17,087 nucleotides of DNA from DTU018 sp029550685 (GCA_035412805.1 DAONVO010000048.1:1-17087), one strand, 5' to 3'; positions 6,776 through 14,833 are shown, counted from the first letter of the stretch. The notes: generated from the sequence alone by a model not told the origin. Numbers and translations: made by a program.

Positions 6776-7885
6776 CTAATTGGATTTTGGTGCAGTTTCT
6801 TTAGGTTCCCAATATATAGTGCGAGTAGGAAATGCAATATCCAGATTAAGTTCCTCCACGATTTTCATTATTTTTAGATTGACATCCTGGCGAATCTCCA
6901 AGTATTCACTCCACACAGTAGTATTAGTGAAACAATAGATCATAACATCCAGACTGCTCTCCGAAAACTTTTCGAAACTAACCAGAATTGTTTCCGGATG
7001 TATTCCGGGGTGGTCGATGAGCATTTGCTTTATGCGGCTGACGCAAGTCTGCATTTGCTCTACACTGGTTTGATAGGAAAGGCTCAAATGGTAGTTGATC
7101 CTTCTTTTTCCCCTACGGGTATAATTGGTTATGGGTTCATTAGCCAGAATGGAATTAGGCACGGTAATAACTGCCTGGTCAAATCCCCTTACTTGAGTAC
7201 TTCGAAAAGTAATGGCTTCCACGGTACCTTCCACACTGGGTGTTAATATCCAATCCCCTATGACAAAGGGTTTTTCCAGCACTATCACCAATCCGCCAAA
7301 CATATTGCTGAGAGCGTCTTTGGCTGCCAGCGCAAAAGCCAATCCCCCCAGTCCTAATCCAGCTATAAACCCGTTTACATCATAACCCCATTCATTGGCA
7401 ATCATGACTACCAGCAGGGCAATTATGATAAAGCGTACCGCCTTGGACAAAACGGAAGACACTATATCATCCACGTCCAACCGTTCACTAACCTTTTGGG
7501 ATATTAAAGAATCGGGACCGCTGGCCCTATATACAGCCCATCCCAGTATCAAAACAATGACCGAACGAAATACCTTTAATATCATTGCATCAGCTGCTAC
7601 GCTTAAATGCAAAAAGCGCAGGGCCAAGAATAAGCCTAGTACTAATATCAGCAGCCTAAGAGGAGCCTCCACAGCTTCTATTATGGTTTCGTATGACCTA
7701 TCATTACCTGCTGTCCATTTTCGAATCCACTTAAAAACATACTGTATGACATATTTGCGCAGCAAAATAAACAACAGAAATATGAGGATTGCTCCCAATA
7801 GAGATCCCCAATGAACAGACAATAACCAAGATTCAGCCCATGCAAAGGTTGAACTAATCAAATTGTTCATATGACCCTGGATCAT
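6776..7885 (-). CDS. MscS-family mechanosensitive ion channel
   Basis: This membrane channel opens when membrane tension rises and releases solutes during hypo-osmotic shock. The 369-residue protein has about five hydrophobic helices (near 27-45, 73-93, 104-120, 149-166 and 172-190). The pore-lining helix is unmistakable: glycine/alanine-rich GFIAGLGLGGLAFALAAKDA (172-191), followed by NMFGGLVIVLEKPFVIGDWI, the entry to the beta domain, with the family's FRSTQVRGFDQAVITVPN (227-244). The C-terminal AFPTRTIY also fits. It is longer than E. coli MscS (286 residues), with extra N-terminal helices as in the larger MscS-like channels. An AAAAGG ribosome site lies about 7 bases before the ATG. It lies on the same strand as, and upstream of, the lipoprotein gene, separated by about 200 bp and a hairpin. 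Confidence 0.92.
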   Translation of the reverse strand: MIQGHMNNLISSTFAWAESWLLSVHWGSLLGAILIFLLFILLRKYVIQYVFKWIRKWTAGNDRSYETIIEAVEAPLRLLILVLGLFLALRFLHLSVAADAMILKVFRSVIVLILGWAVYRASGPDSLISQKVSERLDVDDIVSSVLSKAVRFIIIALLVVMIANEWGYDVNGFIAGLGLGGLAFALAAKDALSNMFGGLVIVLEKPFVIGDWILTPSVEGTVEAITFRSTQVRGFDQAVITVPNSILANEPITNYTRRGKRRINYHLSLSYQTSVEQMQTCVSRIKQMLIDHPGIHPETILVSFEKFSESSLDVMIYCFTNTTVWSEYLEIRQDVNLKIMKIVEELNLDIAFPTRTIYWEPKETAPKSN

Positions 7886-8007
7886 CCGCTGCCTTTTGCG
7901 CCCTCCTTTTGATTATTTTTAAGCTAACGTCGCTTTTCTTACAACAGCAGGTAATATATTTCGTTTAATTGTCAATAATCAAGAAAAGCACCTTGTTAGG
8001 AGGATAT

Positions 8008-8277
8008 ATGAACCCTGTTCAGAGAAACTTAATTGTGATACTAGTCATTTGCGGTCTGCTTTTGCACTTGGCATTGCTGGGATTAGGATTAACCCATAAT
8101 TTATTCTACCTTTTTTCACTGGGTTGTTGTTTATATACCCTAATCTTTACGGCTTATCACTTAATAATACAAAGCCAGCAGCCAATAGTAGCTTCCCACC
8201 AGATACATGTGGTAGTTGTGCAGGCTCTTGAACCTAACCCCAATCCCCTATTAGCAAAAGCTATGGATCGTATGTAA
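8008..8277 (+). CDS. Small two-helix membrane protein, hypothetical
   Basis: I do not recognise this 89-residue protein. It has two hydrophobic segments (about 8-28 and 31-52) separated by a short turn, then a C-terminal tail of about 35 residues with HQIHVVVVQ and a Pro/Asn-rich stretch. The frame is open back to a TTG at 7969, but the AGGAGG at 7998-8003 immediately before the ATG at 8008 fixes the start, although the spacing of 4 bases is short. It is divergent from the MscS-family gene and is followed two bases after its stop by a strong hairpin, which argues that it is a real single-gene transcript. Confidence 0.65.
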   Translation: MNPVQRNLIVILVICGLLLHLALLGLGLTHNLFYLFSLGCCLYTLIFTAYHLIIQSQQPIVASHQIHVVVVQALEPNPNPLLAKAMDRM

Positions 8278-8278
8278 T

Positions 8279-8300
8279 AAGGGCCGCATTTGCGGCCCTT
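8279..8300. terminator. Bidirectional terminator hairpin
   Basis: A perfect 9-bp GC-rich stem (8279-8287 / 8292-8300) with an ATTT loop lies between the stop of the small membrane protein (+) and the stop of the EF-G-like gene (-). Both genes end within 11 bases of it. The T tracts are short in both directions. Confidence 0.6.
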
Positions 8301-8310
8301 GCATCTGTAA

Positions 8311-10359
8311 CTATTTCTCTTTCTCTTCTCTTTCTTTCCTGGCTCTCTCGATAATTTTTTCTGCGTTTTGAGCCGGCACTTCTTCATAGTGGGAGAACTC
8401 CATCTTGAATTTCCCCCGGCCTTGGGTAATGGATTTCAGGTCTATGGTGTAACGCGCCATTTCCGCCAGAGGAACTTGAGCTTTTATAACCTGCTTTTTG
8501 CCGGAAGGTTCCATTCCCAGAACCCGGCCCCGTTTGGTGTTTAAATCACCAATTATATCACCCATGAAAGCATCGGGAACCATAATTTCTACATTCATTA
8601 TTGGTTCCAGCAGTACTGGCTTGGCACTTTCAACCCCCTTCTTGAAGGCCAGGCGGGCAGCCAGTTTGAAAGCCATTTCTGAGGAGTCCACTGAATGGTA
8701 GGAACCATCATACAAAGTAGCCTTTAAATTGGTCACCTTATAACCAGCCAGAACTCCTTCTTCCATAGCTTCTAACAAGCCCTTTTCGACTGCGGGGAAG
8801 AAGTTGCGTGGTACTGCTCCACCGAAAACATTTTCTTCAAAGGCAAATTCTCCATCCGGATAGGGTTCGAATTTAATCCAAACATGGCCATATTGACCGT
8901 GTCCACCGGTTTGCTTTTTATGCTTGCCTTCCGCTTCAACTGATGCACGAATGGTTTCCCGGTAGGGTATGCGCATTTCCCGCATTACCACATCTACCCC
9001 GTATTTACGGGTCAGCTTTTCGATAATGTAATCTATGTGGGTGTCCCCCATGGCAGTTAAGATAGTCTGCTTGGTCTCAGAATTCTTTTCCAGCCGAACC
9101 GTGGGATCTTCTTCTAAAATCCTCTGGACAGCGCCGCTGAGTTTGTCCTCATCACCCTTACTCTTAGGCTCAATAGCCACACTGAGGGTAGGCTGCGGGA
9201 ATTGAATAGCATCCAAGACTACGGGATTAGCTTTGGTGCATAGAGTGTCACCAGTTCCGGTTACCGATAACTTAGCAACTGCTCCAATATCTCCGGCATG
9301 CAGCTCAGGTACACCGGCTTGTTCCTTACCGGTCATTATTAATATCTGGGCAATCTTTTCCTCTTTTTCCTTGGCAGAGTTGTAGACTACTGAGTCAGCT
9401 TTAAGGTTGCCCGTAAACAGGCGGAACATGTTAAGACGACCGATATAGGGGTCGGCAATAGTCTTGAATACCTGTGCGGACATAGGTTCGGAGGCCATGT
9501 TTTTACCCGCCACAAAAGGATGCCGGTCCGGAGTTGCTGCGCAATCCACTATAAAATCCATTAACGGAGTAATGGCTATATTGGACAAGGCTGCCCCGCA
9601 AAATACAAATACGGCTGTTCCCTTATAACAAGCTTCTTTTATCCCTTTGAGGATTTCATCATCAGTTAATTCTTCACCTTCCAGGTACTTGGCCAGTAAA
9701 TCATCATCTGCTTCGGCAGCAGCTTCGATAAGGGCTTCCTTATACTTTTCGGCTTCATCCATTAAATCACCGGGTATTTCCGTCTCGGTAGCCTTGCCTG
9801 AACCGGCTTCAAAAGTATAGGCTTTCATCTTGACCAGATCCACTACACCTTTAAAGCTGGCTTCAGCCCCAATGGGCAGCTGTACCGGTACAATATTGTC
9901 GGAGAATAATTCTTTCATCTGGTCTAAAACTTTGTAGAAGTTGGCATGCTCCCGGTCCATTTTATTTATAAAAACCAATTTGGGAATATCCGGGAAGTCT
10001 TCCCAAATGATCTCGGTCTGAACTTCTACTCCGGCAGTTGCAGACATTACCACTACCATGCTGTCAACTACCCTCATAGCTCCAACTACTTCGTAATAAA
10101 AATCAGCATAACCAGGAGTGTCAATCACATTTATTTTATGATCTCTATATTCACACGGAACCAAGGAACTGCTGATAGTAATCTTACGTTTAATCTCCTC
10201 CTGCAGGTAGTCACTAACGGTATTACCATCATCAACTTTTCCCATTCGTTTGGTGGCTCCAGTGTTAAAAAGCATCGCCTCTGCCAGTGAGGTTTTTCCC
10301 GTACCTCCATGACCTACTAAAGCAACATTACGTATACTACCACTGGGGTAAACCTTCAT
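8311..10359 (-). CDS. Elongation factor G-like GTPase (EF-G2 type)
   Basis: This is a translation-factor-family GTPase of the EF-G-like group rather than the main EF-G. The 682-residue protein has G1 GHGGTGKT (16-23), the G3 motif DTPGYADF (80-87) and G4 NKMD (132-135). The EF-G domains II-V follow, including the domain IV segment TGGHGQYGHVWIKF. In canonical EF-G the G3 motif is DTPGHVDF, whose histidine activates water for GTP hydrolysis. Here that residue is Tyr84, which is typical of the EF-G-like paralogues. The switch region GNTVSDYLQEEIKRKITISS also fits that group. The frame is open to 10380, but GGAGGAGGT at 10366-10374 sits 6 bases before the ATG at 10359, so that start is chosen. 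Neighbours do not include rpsL, rpsG or tuf, as would be expected for the main fusA. Its exact role on the ribosome is unsettled. Confidence 0.88.
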   Translation of the reverse strand: MKVYPSGSIRNVALVGHGGTGKTSLAEAMLFNTGATKRMGKVDDGNTVSDYLQEEIKRKITISSSLVPCEYRDHKINVIDTPGYADFYYEVVGAMRVVDSMVVVMSATAGVEVQTEIIWEDFPDIPKLVFINKMDREHANFYKVLDQMKELFSDNIVPVQLPIGAEASFKGVVDLVKMKAYTFEAGSGKATETEIPGDLMDEAEKYKEALIEAAAEADDDLLAKYLEGEELTDDEILKGIKEACYKGTAVFVFCGAALSNIAITPLMDFIVDCAATPDRHPFVAGKNMASEPMSAQVFKTIADPYIGRLNMFRLFTGNLKADSVVYNSAKEKEEKIAQILIMTGKEQAGVPELHAGDIGAVAKLSVTGTGDTLCTKANPVVLDAIQFPQPTLSVAIEPKSKGDEDKLSGAVQRILEEDPTVRLEKNSETKQTILTAMGDTHIDYIIEKLTRKYGVDVVMREMRIPYRETIRASVEAEGKHKKQTGGHGQYGHVWIKFEPYPDGEFAFEENVFGGAVPRNFFPAVEKGLLEAMEEGVLAGYKVTNLKATLYDGSYHSVDSSEMAFKLAARLAFKKGVESAKPVLLEPIMNVEIMVPDAFMGDIIGDLNTKRGRVLGMEPSGKKQVIKAQVPLAEMARYTIDLKSITQGRGKFKMEFSHYEEVPAQNAEKIIERARKEREEKEK

Positions 10360-10451
10360 TAAATGACCTCCTCCGTTCAAACATAACTGTAAAAATGGTA
10401 CTATAATTTCCCGTAAGTAGCAAAGATTTTTTCAGCCTTGCACCAGTTTCA

Positions 10452-10712
10452 TCACTTTCGAGGAACCAAAATATAAAAAATCCAGTATAAGAGCAAGGCT
10501 GCGGCCGCGAACAAAGCTAGCTGGTAAATGAAAACACCCTTAAATCCATCCACTATTAGGGTAAAGACAATACCTAAAGCTAAGGGAAACAAAACCAGAT
10601 GTCTAAAGGGCTTGTCTGGATAGTTCGGATCTTCACGCTTCTTTCTAATATAACCAATGTTCAATACCAAAAATATTATGATGGTATTTATTATCAGACT
10701 AACTATTATCAT
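10452..10712 (-). CDS. Three-helix small membrane protein, hypothetical
   Basis: This 86-residue protein, which I do not recognise, has three predicted membrane helices (about 2-20, 40-58 and 62-83). A charged loop with KKREDPNYPDKP lies between the first two. The start is taken as the ATG at 10712 because GGAG lies 8 bases upstream; a longer reading from a TTG at 10745 would overlap surE by 47 bases. With the ATG it overlaps the end of surE by 14 bases, so it is probably translated from the same mRNA as surE. The gap to the EF-G-like gene downstream is 92 bp. Confidence 0.65.
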   Translation of the reverse strand: MIIVSLIINTIIIFLVLNIGYIRKKREDPNYPDKPFRHLVLFPLALGIVFTLIVDGFKGVFIYQLALFAAAALLLYWIFYILVPRK

Positions 10713-11493
10713 CAATCGTTCTCCAACCCGATAGATACCGGGCAAAGTCAGTTTTATATGTCTCTATGAGCCGGTAATCCGTTAAATCCAAATGGATAGG
10801 AGTAATGCTTATATAGGCTTCTTGTACCGCAGTTACATCACTCTCTGGTTCCTGATCCTCTTCTACAACTCCTCCACCCATCCAGTAGTAGGTATTCCCG
10901 CGTGGATCTCTTCTTTCTTCAAACAAATTATCGTAGTTCCTTACTCCCAAGCGAGTAATCCTTATGCCGTTAATTTGGTTCTCAGGTAAGGCCGGCACAT
11001 TAATATTTATTAATGTGGTAGGCTCAATGCCCTTTTTCATAATAACCTGTATCATTCGGCGCGTAAAACGAGCCGCCGCGGTAAAATCTGCATCCCCGCC
11101 ATAAGCGTTTAAGGATACCGCCAGGGCAGGACATCCCATGATGACTCCTTCGGCCGCTGCTGAGACAGTTCCCGAATACAATACATCAGTCCCCAGGTTA
11201 GGCCCGTGGTTTATACCTGATACGACCAAATCTATGGGGCCATTAATCAGTCGAGCCAAGGCTAGTTTTACACAGTCCACTGGTGTACCTCCCACGATCC
11301 AGGCCTTTTTCACACCCGTTACCGTAGTCGGGACAGCTTTTATAGGTTCAAATACGGTAATGGAATGACCGGTTCCGCTCCTTTCCCGATCTGGTGCAGC
11401 CAGATATAATTCTGCTATACTGCTAAGTTCCCGCGCCAGGCTGTGGATTCCCTGGGCGTGAATTCCGTCATCATTGGTTAATAGTATCCTCAT
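10699..11493 (-). CDS. surE: 5'/3'-nucleotidase SurE
   Basis: This is a metal-dependent phosphatase that removes phosphate from nucleoside monophosphates and is linked to stationary-phase survival. The 264-residue length fits the family. The metal and active-site residues are present at the expected places: NDDG with D8 and D9, S39 in RERSGTGHS, and N95 in SGINHGPNLG. The N-terminal Rossmann-like core (MRILLTNDDG) and the TLININVPALP segment are also typical. The ATG overlaps the lepB stop (ATGA), which points to translational coupling, and there is no strong ribosome site of its own. The 3' end overlaps the small membrane protein gene. Confidence 0.95.
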   Translation of the reverse strand: MRILLTNDDGIHAQGIHSLARELSSIAELYLAAPDRERSGTGHSITVFEPIKAVPTTVTGVKKAWIVGGTPVDCVKLALARLINGPIDLVVSGINHGPNLGTDVLYSGTVSAAAEGVIMGCPALAVSLNAYGGDADFTAAARFTRRMIQVIMKKGIEPTTLININVPALPENQINGIRITRLGVRNYDNLFEERRDPRGNTYYWMGGGVVEEDQEPESDVTAVQEAYISITPIHLDLTDYRLIETYKTDFARYLSGWRTIDDNS

Positions 11494-12038
11494 TCTTGAA
11501 AAGATACACCCCGCTCCAGGAGTTTTATGTGTTTCACCGGCCAGTAAGTTAGAAAGGCTTTTCCTTTGACCCGGTCTTCAGTTAGCCAGGCATTCCAGTG
11601 ATGACTGTCAAAACTATGGTTGCGGTTATCTCCCAGAACCAACAGGCTATTTTCCGGAACTACTACGGGTCCGAACTCATAGGTAATCGGTTCAGCTAGA
11701 TATGGTTCGTTAAGGGCTTTCCCGTCAACATATACTTTTCCGTCTTTAATCTCTATCTCTTCCCCGGGCAAACCTATCACCCGTTTAATATAATCCTGGT
11801 TGGCATTCAAGATTTCTGGTGGATCCAGGACTACAATATCGCCACGCTGGGGTTCAGTAAAGTAATATATAAATTTGTTTACCATGACTCGATCTTGCAG
11901 CTGTATAGTAGGTAACATGGAGCCACTGGGTATAATCCTGCCTTCAATGACAAAGGTTCTTAAAATCATAGCTAAAATAAAGGCTATTACTATTATGCTG
12001 AGTGTTTCTTTTATAAAACTTACTATTTCTTTGTTCAT
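11490..12038 (-). CDS. lepB: Signal peptidase I
   Basis: This membrane-anchored serine protease cleaves signal peptides from exported proteins on the outer face of the membrane. It has 182 residues with a single N-terminal membrane helix (about 8-28), the short form usual in Gram-positive lineages. The catalytic serine is S40 in PSGSMLPT and the general-base lysine is K85 in YIKRVIGLPGEEI. The conserved LGDNRNHSFDSHHW box follows; it reads DSHHW where most members have DSR and then glycine. The gene starts 11 bases after ypmA ends and overlaps surE by 4 bases, so it lies mid-operon. The ribosome site (GGGGTGGG) is adequate. Confidence 0.95.
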   Translation of the reverse strand: MNKEIVSFIKETLSIIVIAFILAMILRTFVIEGRIIPSGSMLPTIQLQDRVMVNKFIYYFTEPQRGDIVVLDPPEILNANQDYIKRVIGLPGEEIEIKDGKVYVDGKALNEPYLAEPITYEFGPVVVPENSLLVLGDNRNHSFDSHHWNAWLTEDRVKGKAFLTYWPVKHIKLLERGVSFQE

Positions 12039-12049
12039 AACCCACCCCG

Positions 12050-12226
12050 TTAAAATTCGTAAATATTAATAGTCATTTCTTCTTTGTCCCGTTCTTTAGT
12101 CAATCCAAACATTATATGTTTATCCTTTAAGCTTTTATTTAAGAAATCTATGATATAGACCAGCTCGGGGTCAGCCTTAAAGGTTTTACAAGCAATCAGT
12201 TCCAGCTTTCCCTGTTGATCATCCAT
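12050..12226 (-). CDS. ypmA: YpmA-like small protein (DUF4264)
   Basis: A 58-residue soluble protein of unknown function. The central run ADPELVYIIDFLNKSLKDKH followed by IMFGL, and the ending MTINIYEF, match my recollection of Bacillus YpmA and the DUF4264 family (a helix with DFLN..LK.K, then MFGL, then a terminal beta strand ending in IY). The frame extends upstream, but AAGGAG lies 8 bases before the ATG at 12226 and fixes the start. It is the first gene of a tight run with lepB and surE (11-bp gap to lepB). The family is conserved across Firmicutes, but I know of no assigned role. Confidence 0.72.
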   Translation of the reverse strand: MDDQQGKLELIACKTFKADPELVYIIDFLNKSLKDKHIMFGLTKERDKEEMTINIYEF

Positions 12227-12339
12227 TAGGTATTCTCCTTCCCAATTAATTGTAGTGGAAGCGGTATACATTTACAAGTAAACCGGGTTCGATGCTCATT
12301 TATCTGAGCGTAAGGATGGGTTGAGGAAGAATTCAGCTA

Positions 12340-12909
12340 CTAACCTTCCGTAGTAATACCCCTCACTTTACAGCGGGCCAGGTAAATTTGCTCCAACTCG
12401 TTTTGATAGCGCCTTAATATATTTTGAGCAAATGACTTTATATCCTTAATGCCGATTTGCTCCAGACCAGCTGTCTTTACGGGTGTTCCTTCTGTTGAAA
12501 TGTTTAATCCAACATGAATTAAACTGGATACGGTGGAGCAAGTAGCAATGGAAACCGATAATTTTCCCCGGTTGACGTATAGGTTGTCTCCGACCCGGGC
12601 TACTGGAACTTCAAATAATTCTAATTCTTCTTTAATACAGGTAATAAATAAACGCTGCCGGTACACAGCCAGTTCCAAATCAGTGGAAAAATGTTCGATA
12701 ATAAAATTAAGCATCAATGGCGAATAAATATAACCCTGCTCTTTTACATTCGTTAAATCCACCATATTATCAACATCCACCTGGGCCGGACCGATAAAAG
12801 CAACTGCAGCATCTCCACGCAGGTCAAAGTTTCGATATATCCAGTGTGGAGCCAACTCCTTGCCAGTGTATTTTATTTCCTTATCTGTAACTAGAATCTT
12901 TAACACCAT
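12340..12909 (-). CDS. DUF366 family protein
   Basis: A 189-residue soluble protein. The pattern fits DUF366, as I recall it, along its whole length: an N-terminal KILVTDKEIKYTGKELAPHW, then GDAAVAFIGPAQV, the central FIIEHFSTDLELAVYRQRL, the core GDNLYVNRGKLSVSIAT followed by SSLIHVGLNISTEGTPVKTAGLE, and a C-terminal helix with ILRRYQNELEQI. No function is established for the family. The frame opens further upstream (to 12957), but AGGTGGGAG lies directly before the ATG at 12909; a GTG at 12906 is equally possible. It is 113 bp upstream of ypmA on the same strand, so it may or may not share its transcript. Confidence 0.8.
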   Translation of the reverse strand: MVLKILVTDKEIKYTGKELAPHWIYRNFDLRGDAAVAFIGPAQVDVDNMVDLTNVKEQGYIYSPLMLNFIIEHFSTDLELAVYRQRLFITCIKEELELFEVPVARVGDNLYVNRGKLSVSIATCSTVSSLIHVGLNISTEGTPVKTAGLEQIGIKDIKSFAQNILRRYQNELEQIYLARCKVRGITTEG

Positions 12910-13147
12910 ACTCCCACCTTTCGGAAAGCTTTTTGATCGGAAATAGCTGATGGACAAAACCCACCCGCTTTTTCCTTGTACTTACCATCCTCTTCATAGG
13001 CTGTTCTATAGTTATATACCCATTATTTTACTACTAATTCGACCTGGTAATTCGGGAAATCCTCTTTTCATGCCAATAAACATAGTAAGCCAGACTCTCA
13101 GGGTAGAATTAATGAGATTAGAGTTGGAGCGCTTAATTGCCTTCTAT

Positions 13148-13158
13148 TTTAGCATCAT
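13148..13158. promoter_or_regulatory. Distal TTTAGCATCAT copy, candidate activator site
   Basis: An 11-base exact match to 13226-13236, with start points 78 bases apart, about 200 bases before the sigma-54 promoter. Binding is inferred from repetition and position only. Confidence 0.4.
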
Positions 13159-13225
13159 ATCCCATACATCCAAAATTAGACCACATGCAACGAAGCAATA
13201 TAAACGTCTTCTGAGTGCTTATTTA

Positions 13226-13269
13226 TTTAGCATCATGCAAAATTGCACGTAAGTATTGCATCAATGCTA
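13226..13269. promoter_or_regulatory. Inverted repeat, candidate enhancer (UAS) for the sigma-54 activator
   Basis: TAGCATCATGCAA (13228-13240) is mirrored by TTGCATCAATGCTA (13256-13269), with arms that match except for one inserted base. TGCAA/TTGCA also forms a smaller palindrome at 13236-13247. The element lies about 80-120 bases upstream of the -24 box, a normal distance for an enhancer-binding protein. Confidence 0.55.
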
Positions 13270-13346
13270 TATGTCCCAGAAGTTATAAAATTTTGTAATC
13301 CCTTAAAATAAGGCTTTTTCCCCGATACTAATTGTTATTACCGGTA

Positions 13347-13361
13347 TGGCACACTTATTGC
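13347..13361 (+). promoter_or_regulatory. Sigma-54 (RpoN) -24/-12 promoter
   Basis: TGGCACACTTATTGC matches the TGGCAC-N5-TTGC consensus, with GG at 13348-13349, GC at 13360-13361 and exactly 10 bases between them. Transcription should start near 13373, giving a leader of about 85 bases before the CoA-transferase start codon. Confidence 0.88.
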
Positions 13362-13457
13362 CTATTTATATGAACGAACAAAGAGAAATTAGCCTACGGG
13401 GGGTGACACCTGGCAGTTTAGTCAATTTCTTACCTGAATTATTGAGGAGGGGTTAAA

Positions 13458-14822
13458 TTGGCTTTATGTTTAGCAGACAACTACGGGCATTTATACCAGC
13501 AAAAACTGGTTACAGCTGAAGAAGCTGTTAAAGTTGTAAAATCCGGTGATTGGGTCCAGTATGGAGAATTTGTAATGCAGCCAAGAGAACTTGATGCTGC
13601 ACTGGCTAAACGCGTTAATGAACTCCACGATGTCAAAGTACGTGCTGTATGCACAACTATGGTTCCGGAAATTGTCAAAGCTGATCCTAAACGAGAGCAC
13701 TTCCGTTTCAATGATTGGCATTTTTCAGGATTTTCTCGCGCACTGCACCAACAAAATCTATGTAATTATATCCCCATTACCTATCATGAAGCTAAGAAAA
13801 TAATTAATGAATTAGTTAATATTGATGTAGCTTTTGTATTGGTAGCACCCATGGATCGCAATGGTTATTTTAATTTAGGTACTTCCAACTCCATAACCTC
13901 ATATGTAATCGAAAAAGCTAAAACTGTAATCGTGGAAGTTAATAAATCGGTACCAGTGTGCTTGGGAGGCAATAGTGAAGCCGTTCATATTACCCAGGTT
14001 GACTATATAGTAGAAAGTCAACATAATACCAAACTGTTAAATCTTCCCGAGCCCAGCATCACTCCTGAAGATCGCCAAATTGCCTCTCATTTAATGGAGC
14101 AGCTGGAAGATGGTGCTTGCTTGCAACTGGGCATCGGCGCCATGCCCAATGCCATAGGGGCAATGATTGCAGAATCTGGTCTTAAGGATTTGGGAGTTCA
14201 TACCGAAATGTTGGTGGACTCCTTTGTAGACATGTATAATTCAGGGGTAGTAACCGGCAAACGCAAGCAGATTGATAAAGGCAAGATGGTATATACCTTC
14301 GCCATGGGAACTGATAAACTTTATGATTTTCTCGATTTGAATCCGGTTTGTGCCAGCTACCCGGTTCACTACACTAATGATCCTTTCATTATCGCCCAGA
14401 ATGACCAAGTGTTTGCTATAAATAATGCCATTGAAGTGGATCTGTACAGTCAAGTAGCCTCGGAGGCCTCTGGCACCAAGCAGATATCCGGCACCGGTGG
14501 GCAGCTTGATTTTATATTCGCTTCCTTTCGATCAAAGGGAGGCAAAGGTTTCATTTGCCTCAGCGCTACTAAAAAGTTATCTGATGGTACTGTAGTTTCC
14601 CGCATTCGTCCCACTTTGTCGCCGGGCACAATAGTCACCATTCCTCGCTCCTTAAATTACTATGTAGTCACTGAGTATGGAATCGCTCTCATGAAAGGAA
14701 GAACTACCTGGCAACGTGCTGAAGAACTCATAAAAATTGCCCATCCTGACTTCCGGGATGAATTGATCAAAGAAGCAGAAAAAATGAAAATATGGGTTCG
14801 CACCAATAAACAAGATGCTTGA
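13458..14822 (+). CDS. Acetyl-CoA hydrolase/transferase family CoA-transferase (butyryl-CoA:acetate or 4-hydroxybutyrate type)
   Basis: This enzyme moves CoA between acyl groups, for example between acetyl-CoA and butyrate, through a glutamyl-CoA thioester intermediate. The 454-residue protein has the two-domain pattern of the Cat1/AbfT-like family: LGIGAMPNAIGAMIAESGLK (224-243), the likely catalytic glutamate E250 in GVHTEMLVDSF, the conserved GGNSEAVHITQVDYIVES segment, and the glycine loop SGTGGQLDF followed by SKGGKGFICL. The TTG start is supported by GAGGAGGGG about 6-7 bases upstream, and no ATG in frame is as well placed. It is a single-gene unit behind a sigma-54 promoter and ends at a strong hairpin. 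In a syntrophic butyrate oxidiser such an enzyme would activate the fatty acid, but the exact acyl substrate cannot be read from the sequence. Confidence 0.9.
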   Translation: MALCLADNYGHLYQQKLVTAEEAVKVVKSGDWVQYGEFVMQPRELDAALAKRVNELHDVKVRAVCTTMVPEIVKADPKREHFRFNDWHFSGFSRALHQQNLCNYIPITYHEAKKIINELVNIDVAFVLVAPMDRNGYFNLGTSNSITSYVIEKAKTVIVEVNKSVPVCLGGNSEAVHITQVDYIVESQHNTKLLNLPEPSITPEDRQIASHLMEQLEDGACLQLGIGAMPNAIGAMIAESGLKDLGVHTEMLVDSFVDMYNSGVVTGKRKQIDKGKMVYTFAMGTDKLYDFLDLNPVCASYPVHYTNDPFIIAQNDQVFAINNAIEVDLYSQVASEASGTKQISGTGGQLDFIFASFRSKGGKGFICLSATKKLSDGTVVSRIRPTLSPGTIVTIPRSLNYYVVTEYGIALMKGRTTWQRAEELIKIAHPDFRDELIKEAEKMKIWVRTNKQDA

Positions 14823-14833
14823 TCCCAGGCCTT

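Larger units (their letters stand above)
12910..13457. promoter_or_regulatory. Gene-free regulatory region upstream of the CoA-transferase
   Basis: This stretch separates the DUF366 gene (-) from the CoA-transferase (+). I see no gene with a credible start and ribosome site. It holds two copies of TTTAGCATCAT (13148-13158 and 13226-13236), an imperfect inverted repeat (13228-13240 / 13256-13269), AT-rich DNA that could bend, a sigma-54 promoter at 13347-13361, and a leader that can form a 7-bp stem (13384-13390 / 13424-13430) before the ribosome site. The arrangement of enhancer-like sites 80-210 bases before a -24/-12 promoter is typical of sigma-54 control. Confidence 0.7.

Noticed and set aside
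8157..8387. Lys/Arg-rich 76-codon - strand frame across the end of the EF-G-like gene
   Set aside because: It is a shadow of two real genes and the hairpin between them, and its basic composition comes from the EF-G-like Glu/Lys-rich tail read out of frame.
12950..13252. 100-codon open frame on the + strand in the region before the CoA-transferase
   Set aside because: There is no ribosome site, the composition is unlike the neighbours, and the frame runs through the repeated candidate activator sites. It is better explained as chance.
13370..13456. 28-codon open frame (ATG to TAA) ending one base before the CoA-transferase start
   Set aside because: Its ATG lies about three bases before the predicted sigma-54 transcription start and has no ribosome site, so it is unlikely to be translated. 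A transcription start a few bases earlier would reopen the question as a leaderless peptide.
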